A stretch of DNA of 64,000 bases from Pohlia nutans. Lineage: Eukaryota; Streptophyta; Bryopsida; Bryales; Mniaceae. A program made the position numbers and the translations under genes. The stretch is taken from positions 9,356,001 to 9,420,000 of the forward strand of contig CM040090.1 in assembly GCA_022496805.1 (NCBI GenBank), written 5' to 3'. Below are positions 45,564 through 64,000 of the stretch, piece after piece; within the stretch, counting starts at the first letter, position 1; every line of letters starts with the position of its first letter. The notes under the pieces were generated by a model. The model saw nothing but the letters and a program-made list of their open reading frames with translations. It made no database searches and was not told where the DNA came from.

Positions 45564-48091
45564 CCTAGCTCAAGGCCAAAATCTCAAACCAATAGAACTC
45601 AAGTTACGCAGTCTTAAGTATAGACTTCGGGATGAATATATATATCGTTAGATAGATTGCTGTTTTGTACCACAAAGATCGAACTGTCTCCCGCCCATCG
45701 AATTCACACCCTCCTGATCGATCTTCACATCAGTGTTGAGTTCCTCCAGTAACTCCCCGTCACTCTAATAGTTCAATCCCACCACATGATATTAATGAAA
45801 ATTTTACCCCCTAGCTAGCTACACCTTGAGTGAGTCACGTACAAACAAGCACTCACCATAACTCGAAATGGTCAATCACCCTGCGAAGGATTTATAAACA
45901 GGTAATGGGAGTGATAGAAACAACCTGGCTCCGCACCGGCACTCACTCAGTTGAATGTAAAAAAGTCCAGCAGAGGGTCGGTGTCCATGCACTAGTCAGC
46001 AATCTTCAATCAAATGACGTGGAAGTAGAATGGTGGCGGCAACATATGCCATCAGGCAAACTAAGTTACTCACTGTGCACAAATGATTAAGTACAATGAA
46101 GGAGACTCGGCTGTGGGCCTGGTTGAATGCAAGGAGGCTCATTCAACGTGCCCGCCGAACACACACGGAAATACGGGGCTTGTCTTAATTGCTTGACACA
46201 TTCAATTCTAAGTCAGTCAATGCAACACAGGCAGTCCGCGGGGATGGGACACCGTGGGGGTTATGTAACTATTGATAAAATGAAATAAAAATGGAGCGGA
46301 TCCCGGAGGGCATCGGCTGAAGGGAATTGGAAAAATTCCTGGGATGTACCGATCCCGGGGAGCGTGCACAAGATTACAAAAAGCAGGATCTTTGCTCTTG
46401 ATCATGGATCCTCAATGCATGCAGGATTATGAATTCGAGAGATCTGCGTTTTCCGCACTTTGGCTGTACATTAGTGATCCCACCCCGGCTCTTGGCAGGA
46501 TCGATCTATGTTATGCCATCTCTGGTGATGTATCCGCACCTTTGGATTATTTCACTCGCCTCAAAACTGGTGAACCTTTCGTTGCATTCGGATTCCCTTC
46601 CGGACCCCCATTCGGCAGCTTGCAGGTATAAATGGCACCTGTGAGGGTTGCCAAAGTCAAGCAGCACAATGCTTAGTCCGAGAAGAGCATCTGAGTTCCA
46701 CAGTGACCGCAAACGACAAAGGAATCATGATGTTCATATTCTAACAGAGCTAGCACATTCACACTATGGCTGAAGGTCGAGAGACCGTCAGTTTCCACCA
46801 ATCGGATTGCAAGAAACCAAGAGTTCAGCCTCACACTAAAGACCAAAGTCTTAAGGCCGTCGCCTTCCAAAATGCTTACTTGGCAACACTTTTTGACCAA
46901 GGTGACGGCCTCTCGAAAGGAAATTTGGGTTGAACGGGAATGGAAACCCAAATTATGATCGAGATGCCGTCGATTTTTTTTCATAAAAAATGAAAACTAT
47001 GGTTTTATTACCTATTTTCAGTAGATTTCTTTGGACTCGACCACTCAATCCCATGGACTCTTGACTTGGACGGCCATAGTGTGAAGCGGCCCTGAGTTGA
47101 ATAAGTGACCACCGAGTGAGCAGTAGAGTGTGATTGTAGATAGATGGCCGAGGTTACGGGCCTGGCGACACTAATTTCAAGTGCATACTAAATTGAATGT
47201 GCAACAATGACGGAAGGGATCAAGAGACCAGGGAAAGCTTTTTGACCTTGAGCGCGAATCAAATGAATGGGGATAAAATGGGCCCCAGTTTATATGCGAT
47301 GGGACACTGGAGCAATATGCCCCAGTTCCCTGGGAGCGAATTCTCCTGATGACAAGTCCAACGGTTTGCTAACTTAACTTAGACCAGCTGCAGCAATATT
47401 CCTGATTCGTGGAGATTCATTTAGAGATGCGAGTCTCTGCTGGGCTGTGGCCTAAGGAGTCGAAACCTCCATCAATTGCTGGGATCACCATTGTAAACAA
47501 TAACAAGGATTAATTCGAGGAAGTATTACAAAAACGGTAAATTATCAAATCAGCCTTGACTACCGTATTTACTGGGTTCAGCATGCACTCCAACCTCCCT
47601 TTAAAAAGTCGATATCATAGTGACAACTCACTTTCTGTATAGCCACATAAAAGCCACCAATGCATAAATTCCACTATGTAAACTACCAAAGGTTAATCAT
47701 AGTACTGGGTATACGGTACAAACAGCTTCTGCAGGCATTAGACAATGACTGGCATTAGGTAACCACTGATGTGATCCAGAACCCTCAAAACACGAAAGCT
47801 CAACCTTATGAATTCACGATGTCACACAAATTAATGTGCGAACTAAGTTATCTTCGAGATATAGAGGACATTACTAGGATTCTGTTTCTATACGTTGAAT
47901 TTTGAGAGATTAGTAAGGGTAGCGCGTGCGGAAGCCAACAACGAAAACCCTTGACAGGACCTGGACTTGGTACTCAAGGTATACAAATGTCGTGGAAAAG
48001 TTCATCATAAAAATTCGCTATCATGCTCCACTTTCTGTTTCAATTTACAGAACTTCTGCTTCCGATAGCAAAAATGTTGTGCCATCAAAGG
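45564..48091. other. HPT upstream region and RECQL3 3' flank
   Basis: No gene supported. A 95-codon frame at 46344-46631 and others have no recognisable domain. HPT's promoter must lie at the left end of this stretch; a TATA-like atatatatcg is at about 45637-45646. Confidence 0.4.
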
Positions 48092-55239
<7,148 letters not shown>

Positions 55240-57260
55240 TGTTGCAACGTTGTGAAAGCTTCCGCTCATTCACGCGTTCCTGCTGCCTCCAATTACACTA
55301 ACTCTCGATCAAAAATCCATCACCGCATGATTCAAAAACATGGCGGCATGCCCTGCCTGCTGGAAAAAAAAAGGAGGAGTGCGAGAACAAATCTCAAATC
55401 GCATGGCGGTCTAAATGCAGCCAACGTCACGCCTCTACAACCACAATCGCATGACAGAGCAATAACAAGAGTGAGGAAGAATGGCAGAACGACAGTTCCG
55501 CATGGAACTTGCCTCCTTCCACCACAAGCAATACCGTTGTGAGGATTTAGGTAGAAGCATCTCCATGGGGACACGCCACTTCGCCGTCAACGGCAACTTA
55601 GGGCCAGTTTACTGCTCGTTGGCCAATTTTATTCCGTCGCCGTCGTCGTTCGTCGTCGTCGTTTCAGTGTTGCCAGCTCTCTTCTCTTCTCCTACTTATT
55701 GCCCTCACGCCGCCCACTTCCATCAAACCATCTCCCTTCTTCCTGTTTGCTTACTTTTTCTAGGTTTCTTTTGCAGTTTTGCGATGCCTCTTTTGAATTG
55801 ATTTGTGGTGTATCTTTCCTCTGCGTTTTTGGAGCACCGATGAGCATTTGGCCTCAGGTATCTGGTGTAGTGAGCACGCTTCGGCATGCAACGACCTCCG
55901 CCTCGTTAACGTGGCCTACAGGAATTCATTCAGACGCGACGTGTATTGGGATGTCCCTCTACCATTACTTATGTTCTGTGCACATTTTTTTTCACTTAGG
56001 GTTTTGCTTTACGGCCAGTGATGGTTACCTCTACGGGCGTCAGTTGCGGGCGGTGCTGAGACCTTGTCTGACAAGGAGAACCTCCTCAGTATGCCGCCTG
56101 CATTTCTGTGACGCGACATTGTGAACTGAGGCTCTTACGTTTTAGGGTTTGATGTTCGTTCTCTGAAGCCGGTAATCAAGATATGTGTCAAGCAACATCT
56201 GCTTTTCGTGATGTTCCAAACATTATACTATCTTTCGAAAAATGATTGGATATTTGGGCTGGATGAAGATAACACTACATAGACTTGTTCTGAACTTCGA
56301 ATGTTGAACAAAACATGCACTACCAACTGACAGCCCGAATGTACATGTGTCTGAATAAATGACGGGAGTAGCACTCTTGGCTGGGTGTTGCTTTGACAGC
56401 GAGGAGCGACCCTTGTGGTCGTAGAGTCCTTTGTCAACGTCAGAGAGTGATACGTCCATGTGAGATTCCTTTTGAGAATGCCGTCGGCTAGGTTTTGCTT
56501 CTTTCGAGAAGCATCTTACGGCAGTTGTCATTCTCATGCGGAACCTACTCATGGGTGTGAGGTTGCATATTCCATTGCCCTAGAGAGCCGCGTCGCTGCA
56601 ATTACTCTTTGGGACAGACCATGCCACTTATAGCTTCCTATGTAGCAAGCCTCTTCTGTTTGCTTAGACGTAGTTCACCTTAGTGTGCCGTATGACGGTC
56701 TATGTGCACTATTTCGATCTGTGTTGGACCTGTACTTGAATCGGGTCGTTGAGAAGATCCTTTGTCCGCGTCATCTTTGGCTGAGCCCACTGCCTTTATT
56801 ATGGCAACAGGTTCAGTCTCCAACGAATTGAATACGTTTTCGATTGCAACGAATAAAACAGATGTGATTGGCGATAACAGTAGCGATGACAACTCCAGAA
56901 TGTTTTCGTAGGAATGGTTTCTGTACTGTAGATGAGAAATCATACTCTGGAACACGTCGTCAACACTGATTTAGGCAGTCCCATCTTTCCTGAGGTTCGA
57001 CCAGCGCTTTATGTATTATGGTTTTATTATACGACTGTAGAACGCAGTAACCTGAACAATTCTGTAACCTGGAATGCACAAACAGAAATGCGGTAAGTTA
57101 AATGCACTGGGCTTCATGAGCGTTGGAGAGATGATGAACAATCATATCCGTTACCACTCTGAAAGATGACGTGTGGACGAACTATTTTACCCAAGGCTGT
57201 GGTTCTGATCTCTGCTCTTCGTGGAATTGTATACAATCTGGGTCAGGAAGTGAGACACAT
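55240..57260. other. Region upstream of RECQL3, weak open frames only
   Basis: Plus-strand frames at 55481-55801 and 55699-56124 overlap in different phases. They are low in recognisable content and include a gtcgtcgtcg repeat (55633-55661). Minus frames at 56223-56955 are likewise unrecognised. RECQL3's promoter and 5'UTR fall at the left end. Confidence 0.4.
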
Positions 57261-57264
57261 TTAA

Positions 57265-58037
57265 CCCTTTAGTGCCCAGCAAACCACATTATGGTCACTA
57301 CAACGTCCGAAATGCAAATAGCAAACTTCAATTTTGAAGTTCGGATTTGCGCTTATACATTACACCTTCCAAAAAAAGAAATTTTCAATTTGGAATTGTA
57401 CAACTATCAAAATACCTATCAACAAAAAGCGAAAATACTGCAAATACTTGAAAATACAGTAAATACTTACAAATACAGCATATGTACTGTGTAGTATTTC
57501 TTGTGTTTGGAAGTTTGTTATCTTGTTTTATTTTTTGGATTGTGTTCTTCATCTTCCATTAGTGTGTGTAATCCGATCTTGACTAATGTACCCACTCCTG
57601 TCAATTTTCAACGTATAAAATTTTGTCCTAAACCGTACATGGATAAGTCACTTTCACTTATAAATCTCACAATAATTATGTGTGAATCTATTTTTGATAT
57701 GAAAGATTGCAATGGAGAGGTTGACATAGGGCATAGCTGAACTTCTTTGCTTTTATTTTTGAAAATTTACCTCAAATTATACTTAACTTTGAAGTCACAC
57801 ACCCCCCAAAATCTCGTTTTCGAGCGTGCATTATACAGTTCAAATACATACTACAATCTTCCGATCCCACCATTGGATGATTCACAAATTTTAATAAAAT
57901 GTGTGCTCTCGAGGTGAGAATAGAATTGTACGGTTACTTTCTAATTTAACCCATTCTATTTTTGGTAGTCTCAACCACAGTGAAAAAATCTATTGAAATC
58001 CAAGGCTCTGAGCTACAGTACCCTGGGCACTAAAGGT
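57265..58037. mobile_element. TTAA-type element, 773 bp
   Basis: Inverted ends CCCTTTAGTGCCCAG and CTGGGCACTAAAGGT (14 of 15 matched) between TTAA 57261-57264 and 58038-58041. Confidence 0.82.
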
Positions 58038-58041
58038 TTAA

Positions 58042-58249
58042 CCCTTAGGGGCCGATTTCCATGCAAGGGGGGCAGTGGGTGGCCGGTCCTCAAAAGGAGG
58101 AAGCTCCACCGATACAGGTGGAAACAGGAGGATTCTAGTGTATTAATTTCAATTGTACCGATATGGGTGGAGCATGGGTAGTTCTTGAGACCTCAATTCT
58201 TGTCTTCTAGTGCCTTCCACCCACTGCCCCCTTGTATGAAAGTCCACCC
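58042..58249. mobile_element. Short TTAA-type foldback element
   Basis: It shares the TTAA at 58038-58041 with its neighbour and ends at TTAA 58250-58253. Long arms containing CAAGGGGGGCAGTGGGTGG and CCACCCACTGCCCCCTTG pair. Confidence 0.78.
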
Positions 58250-58253
58250 TTAA

Positions 58254-59308
58254 AAGCCTAGAGCCCTCTCCAAATTCGGCAGTTTTGCAAAGATGCATCG
58301 TGAAATGCAACAAAGAGGGATATTTTCCAACTTAATTTATGAGTAAATGTTGTACACTATGAATCGTATATTCTTTCCGTACGGTTAGATGTATGATTGC
58401 TATCACCAATATTTTTGTATAAAATCAAAACTCAAAATTCAAAAGTCGTTTGTAATTCGATTACGAATATGATATTGACAATTTGTAGATGAAATTTGTT
58501 GTGATTGGTAAACATGTAATACAAATTGTAGTGATTTTTGGAGATTTTTTGGTTGGGTAGTATTTATGAGTTGATTCTTTCAAAAGCACTTTTACAATGA
58601 AATCTTTGAAATTTTGGGTGAATCACTACAACATGAATTGAGGCAAAAAAAAATTCACAGATCATCCCCTTTCTAATAAGATCACACATGCATGAAGCTA
58701 ACTTTCCATAGAATCTAGATTATAAATTCCACACTACAAAATTTGCCAGACGGATAAGAAAACATTGATGAAATCTGTACATCGTCCTAAAAATGAAGGC
58801 TCAGGGATATACAACAAAATTAAGATGTATTAAAAAAATGTGTCTTTTTGTAACTTTGATGAAGTTTTGAATGGTTGAAAATTATAGTATGGTGAAATTT
58901 TCAAAAATAGTTTTAGATACTCATGTAATGAATTTAAGAGCAAGTAACTTCAAAATTTCACCAAAATTACATTTTATATTTTGAAGAAACCAAAATTTAG
59001 TATAAATTATATTTTTGTTCTAGACGCAAAAAAGGAGAATTGATAAAAAGAACAACACTACTTTCTCCAAATAATAAATTTTGTAAAGTTGAACAGTGGA
59101 GAGGTGTTTGTTTTTGAGAAAATTCTCTAGGTAGAGTTTAACTTGGATTAGTCTAATTCAAATTGAATTGGAAATTAGACTTGATTTCCTATTAGATTAA
59201 TTTTAATTTATTCAAAATTTTACATTTCAATTTTTTATTTTTTTCAAAACACCGTGTAGCTTTTTAAAAAGGGAACGACCATTAAATGGTCGCTTGGAGC
59301 ATTAGAGG
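58254..59308. mobile_element. AT-rich repeat tract ending in a degenerate family C copy
   Basis: From about 58800 the order ggagaggtgt...aaattctctaggtagagttta...gattggaaattagacttgatt...accattaaatggtcgcttgg parallels family C. The right TTAA is at 59309-59312; the left end is unclear. Confidence 0.5.
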
Positions 59309-59758
59309 TTAATCCAAGACTTTGACTCGATGGGTTTTAATTGGATACTTGTTACTTGTAATGTGTTTACATAGTTTACTCTTGAAAGGAGGCATTAAAG
59401 GTAGCATGAGAGAACATGTCCTAGTTGTAAAGAACCTTCAATGATTTAATACTAAAATTAATTGCAATGCAATATAATACAATGGTGGCTCTTCCTTCCA
59501 ACCATAATCTATGATTGTAATCACCAATATTTTTGTATAAAATTTGAAATTTGAAATTTGAAATTCTTTTGTAATTCAATTATGAATAAGATATTGACAA
59601 TCTGTAAACGAAATTTGTAGTGATGGGTTGAAATGAAATACTCTAAGTGTAGTGATATTTGGAGATTTTTTGGTTGCCTAATTTTATGAGTCGACTTTTT
59701 CAAGAGCACTTTTGAACACTTTTACACTAAGATCTTAGAAATTTTGAGTGAATAACTA

Positions 59759-60029
59759 CTCGAGGGGTGCACTCTACATTATGTTTAAGAATCACGTGCG
59801 TTCATGACCCCTTCTGAAAATCCCCTTGTATACGAGAGGTTGTATGTCTAAATACCTTTGTATACAAATATATTCCGTTTTAAATATATGTTTAGCGTAA
59901 ATATACGAGAATATTTTCAGTTCTAAATGTGTTTATTGTATGTATACGTAATACGACAATGTTCAAATTAATACCCCTTTTGTGCACTCATGTACACTCG
60001 TACATGTTTAGTATAGTGCAGTCCCCGAG
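59759..60029. mobile_element. hAT-type MITE, second copy
   Basis: Same family as 37377-37647 (cttgtatacgag, tatgtatacgtaatacg, tgtgcactca in order). Ends are CTCGAGGGGTGCACT and AGTGCAGTCCCCGAG. It is flanked by AATAACTA and AATAAGTA, an 8-bp duplication with one change. Confidence 0.85.
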
Positions 60030-61234
60030 AATAAGTACAACATAAAACAAGGCATAAGAATTTCACAAATCATCTCCTTTCTAATCGGTTCACTCATGCA
60101 CAAAGCTAACTTCGTATTAAATCTATAGTAAAAAAATCACACCACAAAAAGTACTTGACAGATGGGAAAACATGGATGAAAATTATATATCGTTCAAATG
60201 AACACTTGGACAGTAAAGGGTTAATAAAAGTGATAGCGGGTTTGTGAAAAAACACCCACCATGGTTTGAGGAAGTGGCAAGCTTGTCCAACCCATCACAC
60301 ACCCTTCTTCTAATCCAAGGTAAGAACTAAAATAAAAGTTCATTTGTTCTTGTGAAAGCGGGTATGGACTCTTCATGGGGAGGCGTCCAAAGAAGGCACC
60401 GTAGTACTATGGTAGGTTTGCCAAAAAAAAAAACAACTCCACCAAAAAAAACGGAAATTATGAGGACAGAAAAACAAAAATAGAATGAATTATTGAAGCT
60501 ATAATTTGCTATTTATAAGCTCTCCTAGACTATTTTTAATCATATTTTTTCTCAGAAACAAAAATCATGAAATTCATTTTTTGAGAAGTGAACCTTATTT
60601 TAGGCCCACTTTATACACAGGCTAGGACTAGATGGAAGGCCGACCCAATTCAATTCGGCCCAAGTTTGGAACTTGGGCCATGACAAACCTTGTCCCAATT
60701 TCATCAAACCGGCCCAAAGATTTTGGCGCCAATATCGTGCCACATAGGAAAAATTGCTCCTTCCAACCCGACCTTAGTATATAGCCCTTGGGCTCGATTT
60801 GAAAGAATCGAGTGATCCTATTGATTGAAATTGGTTGAAATTTAAAGAGTTCCGACCGAACCTCAATTCGGCCCAGTGATCCCAGAACCACTTTATGACA
60901 TTTAGAACTATGCGACCTCCCACATAAATGGTATTTACTTTTGCTACCCAACGCATACAATACTCACAATACCTCTATAATATCCGGTTATACCCTTGAT
61001 ATATTAAGGTGATCATATCTGCGGATATCACCTCATGAAGTTGCTACATATTTATATCATGATGAAAATTCTCGCTACATTTCATTCTTTTTTCATTTTC
61101 TTTCTATGTATGTTTAGTAGCCCATTTTTTGGGTAGAAATCCAGCTAATTTTAGCCAGTTTTGGGATCACCCAAGTATAAAGTGGGCCCCCAAAACATGA
61201 GAGAAGGAAGCAGCGTATTTTTTAAGCTTTTTCC
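60030..61234. other. Spacer
   Basis: No gene supported. The minus-strand frame at 60628-60960 is Gly/Arg/Lys-mixed without a known domain. Confidence 0.4.
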
Positions 61235-61425
61235 TTGGTAGCGCAATACGCACCCTGGAATGTAGCTAGATAAGGAAAAAATGGATAGAATCATCCATGC
61301 ATACATGTTCATCCAAAACAATATCTATTATAAGGCATTTTCATCCAAATTCTGGCGATTTCTAGTTGTTTACGAGAAGATTTTGGCGATTTCATCCACA
61401 CTCTTGCCCATTTTTTGTAGTGTAG
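61235..61425. repeat. Dispersed repeat shared with 31450-31740
   Basis: Carries the same ordered blocks as the copy at 31450-31740. It ends about 450 bp before the start codon of the SirB1-like gene. Confidence 0.7.
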
Positions 61426-61882
61426 GAGTAGCCAACCCCAAAAAAACAGGTGAGACACTGGCGACAATTCGCCAATAAAAATTTCACTGGAAGGAAGGGG
61501 AAGGGGGGCTGGAGCTGCCAATTCAACGCAATGAAGGGAGGACCTGCCACATGCACTGGCTGCCTTTCAATCCCCTTCACTTGGCCCCCCTCCCTTGCTC
61601 TTTGCCCTTCCCCCTTCCCCTTCTTCCTGCCTGCCTCATCAGTTCCCATCCTTCCTTCTAGACTTTTCCATTCACTTTCTCCTCCTCCTCGTCTGTTGCT
61701 CCTCATCTCCACTCCGCATTCTGTTGTCACTCTACTCAGGTGGGTTCTCCCTTTTTGTCACCGCCTCAGCTGCTCGCCATAACTAACTTATTAGGGTGGG
61801 CGGACCGACTCATGTGGCTGCCCGATTGAGGATTTCGATGCCTGAATTCGAATTGGGTTTAGTGGAATAGCGGGGTGTCAAG
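61426..61882 (+). promoter_or_regulatory. Pyrimidine-rich promoter/5'UTR of the SirB1-like gene
   Basis: 61560-61740 is strongly CT-rich (ttcccccttccccttcttcc), typical of plant leaders. A possible UTR donor ctcag/gtgggt lies at about 61736. No clear TATA box. Confidence 0.45.
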
Positions 61883-64000
61883 ATGGAACCAGCTTGTGCC
61901 AACTTAGCGCGCACTCGTGTTCCCATTTCATCGAGTAGGGTGAATAGCCAGATAGTTTCGCACTGGTTGGACATCGGTCGAGGACTGGAGCATTTCGCCA
62001 GGCGGAGCGTTTCACGAGGCTGCAATAGTAGGTCATCACTGTCGTTGGAGAATTTAGAAGTAGGACACTGGTTTAGGGATCAGCCCCGGATTGGATCCTC
62101 CAACGCATCGTCTGCTTCGACCTCGGGCGACGTTCATCGATGGGGAGGCTGGCAGAAATCAACAACGAAGAAGAAGACGAAGACGAAGCAGCAATCGCGG
62201 TGTCGCTGTGGCTCCCAGGAATTGAATCCCGAGGATACGAATCCCACCGACCGAGGCTCCCCGTCAGACAGAGGGGTAACATTGGAGTCCGAGCTCTTCT
62301 TATACACGGTATGATGAAGCTGGAACACTAATAATAATAATAATGACAATAATAATAATGTTTGCAAACCCGTTTTAATGCTCCTGAAATGAATTGCAGG
62401 GTCGAATGAAAGCTCTGGAGAATTTTAGAGCAGAAGTGGCGAAGCCTGATGAAGAGATCAACCTGATACGAGCTGCTGCATTTGTGGCCCAGCATTTGTA
62501 AGTTATCAAACGCTTGCCGGTTCTGGAATTTTGTGCACAAGATCCGTCCTCCTTTCGTTTTGAGCAGGCAGCAATGTGTAGTATGACATTTTCATCCTTA
62601 TCAATAGACAGTACCAGTACATTAGCTGAGCCTCACAATTTTGACAGGATTGAGTGTTGTAAAATTTTGATATATTCAAAACGTGTCGGATGTATTTAGT
62701 CTACCATTTTCTTAGTAATCCTTAGTTCTTATTTCATGAATGAGAAACGCATTCTACTTGAAGTCACTGGTGAGGTTTAGCCAAGAATGTGATATTCTTC
62801 TGAGTTTGGATTATATGAAGGCGCTGTGTTGTTGATGGGGCAGTCTGTTTGGTAATCGTAGGTATCCGAGAATCACTGCCGACGAAGTGGAAGCCCAGAT
62901 GGAGGAGTTGGCTGCTGGACTTGAACCTCAGCTACCACCCCCTGCTGGTTTGTCCTGCTGTAAAACTTTGCTGGACAGTTTAGTCGTCCAGCCCTAGTTT
63001 GAATATTTTCTTGCTTTTCTGAAGAGAAGGTTGCTGGCAGGCGGAGTTTTCTATGTTGTGGTAGGGTTTGAAAGGTTTGGGATGAGTTCTGCTCAGAGGA
63101 CACCACCTCCTGAAATGTACAGTCTCTTCGTAGAATATACACCGGGTATTCCCTGGGGAACAATGGTTTGATGCAATTTGCGTTTGCTGGCTCATTTGAG
63201 TAAGCGTGGATTGTTTTTTACGCAGAGCGGTACACAATGCGCATGATCAAATCCATCAACAAGTACCTCTATGGTGAATTGGGTTATAAGGGAGCTACAA
63301 ATTACCTTGATCCTGACAATTCGTGCATAAACATGGTGCTGAAGAGGCGAGAAGGTAAGGCCATTCAGTCAAGCTTTGGAACTAGAAATGAGTGTTTATC
63401 GCTCTATGGCTTGGATTCGGTTTTCATGATGTGGAATGAACGGTTTTTACTGCTGGCAAGGCAGTTTTGGGACCTGCTGGTATGGCTAGTATCTAATTAA
63501 AATGTATAGGTCAGAATCATAGTTTGAAGGACTTGCATGGAATTCACATTAATGTTGTTTGAGATATACTCCTAGGTTTTAGGGTTTAGGGTCGATTAAT
63601 AGTTCCTTTGTGCATTTTGGATGGCAGGATTGCCACTTACAATGTCATTGGTGTACATGGAACTTGCGAAGCGCGTGGGCTTGCCAATGCAAGGGGTATG
63701 GACCTGGCTTCACTTTACTTCCCTATGTAGAGATTGTCGTGCGTTTCTGTTTTCCATTCTCAGTCTTAGTGAAGATGGTTTAGTGCCTGCACTAAACCAT
63801 CAAATTTCGTAGACCAAACTTTCTGAGAATGCCTGTTAGTGCTGGGCGTGATTACAGGTGAATTTACCTGCACATTTTATGTGTCGTCCAACCGGCGAAG
63901 GTCTAGAGTTTTTCATCGACACGCACGCAAATGGCAAGGTAAGTGTCCTTTACAGTTTGCTGATTTTCAGGCATTTGCATCACATAGGTGTTGAATTCTG
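61883..64000 (+). CDS. SirB1-like transglutaminase-core (Transglut_core2) protein, 5' part
   Basis: Exons 61883-62308, 62400-62497, 62862-62947, 63226-63354, 63628-63695, 63858-63938 give 296 residues in continuous phase; the gene runs past the right edge. From about residue 145 the product resembles the SirB1/transglutaminase-like core family: NLIRAAAFVAQHLYP, INKYLYGELGYKG, NYLDPDNSCINMVLKRREG, LPLTMSLVYMELAKRVGLP and VNLPAHFMCRP. The PxTMSLVYxELAxRVGLPxxGVNLPxHF pattern is the hallmark of this family, which in bacteria and plants is often fused to TPR or YccV-like domains; those would lie outside the window. The molecular function is not established. Residues 1-140 are low-complexity (Ser, Arg, Lys) and may be a transit peptide plus linker. 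The ATG at 61883 is the first in the open exon. Intron 1 begins next to an AAT microsatellite; intron 4 has a telomere-like motif. Confidence 0.85.
62329..62361. repeat. AAT microsatellite
   Basis: Two runs of TAA/AAT triplets in intron 1 of the SirB1-like gene. Confidence 0.85.

Noticed and set aside
46344..46644. A gene between HPT and RECQL3
   Set aside because: Two overlapping frames with no conserved motif or supporting splice sites.
55481..56124. A plus-strand gene divergent from RECQL3
   Set aside because: Two overlapping frames in different phases, low-complexity text, no recognised domain or continuing exon.

Overview
The window is nuclear DNA of a land plant. Its genes carry many short exons with GT-AG (and a few GC-AG) introns. 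They encode plastid tocopherol biosynthesis, a plant RecQ helicase and a plant MYC-type bHLH factor, and the spaces between them are filled with plant-type transposons. The LTR element is a chromovirus whose protein wording is closest, as far as I recall, to the fungal/bryophyte Tcn1-type lineage. That and the gene set make a non-flowering plant (bryophyte or lycophyte) my best guess, but the species is not determined.

Five protein-coding genes could be built exon by exon, each with consistent reading phase. (1) 2231-8567, minus: a 15-exon DUF4091 (glycoside hydrolase 123-like) protein, 652 aa. (2) 33801-39410, plus: a 10-exon subgroup IIIf (TT8/GL3/EGL3-like) bHLH factor, 611 aa. (3) 39618-45563, minus: a 12-exon homogentisate phytyltransferase (VTE2/HPT), 419 aa, tail to tail with the bHLH gene. 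(4) 48092-55239, minus: a 20-exon RecQ helicase of the RECQL3 type, 750 aa, including predicted micro-exons of 8 and 4 nucleotides. (5) 61883 to beyond the right edge, plus: a SirB1-like transglutaminase-core protein, first six exons only.

Repeat territory. 9122-22222 holds TTAA-flanked elements, a decayed PIF/Harbinger-like element, several minisatellites and long AT-rich stretches without genes. 22228-28704 is one full-length Ty3/gypsy chromovirus with 558/506-bp LTRs and a TAAAC target-site duplication. It has a predicted self-primer site instead of a tRNA primer site, a -1 slippery heptamer between gag and pol, four similar hairpins in the leader, broken gag-pol frames, and one intact extra ORF behind its own TATA box. 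28841-33000 and 57261-60230 are dominated by short elements with CCC(C)TAA...TTAGGGG ends inside duplicated TTAA.

The commonest repeat is a ~215-bp family of these TTAA elements, found at least a dozen times and almost always in introns of the genes. A filled/empty comparison between 32378-32926 and 42223-42226 shows that TTAA really is the duplicated target, which points to piggyBac-type transposition. Two hAT-type MITEs (one with a perfect 8-bp duplication), one Stowaway MITE, a CACTA-like foldback and several other inverted-repeat elements complete the picture.

The genes do not form a pathway cluster. HPT (tocopherol) and the IIIf bHLH (flavonoid/epidermal regulation in other plants) are neighbours whose 3' ends lie about 200 bp apart.
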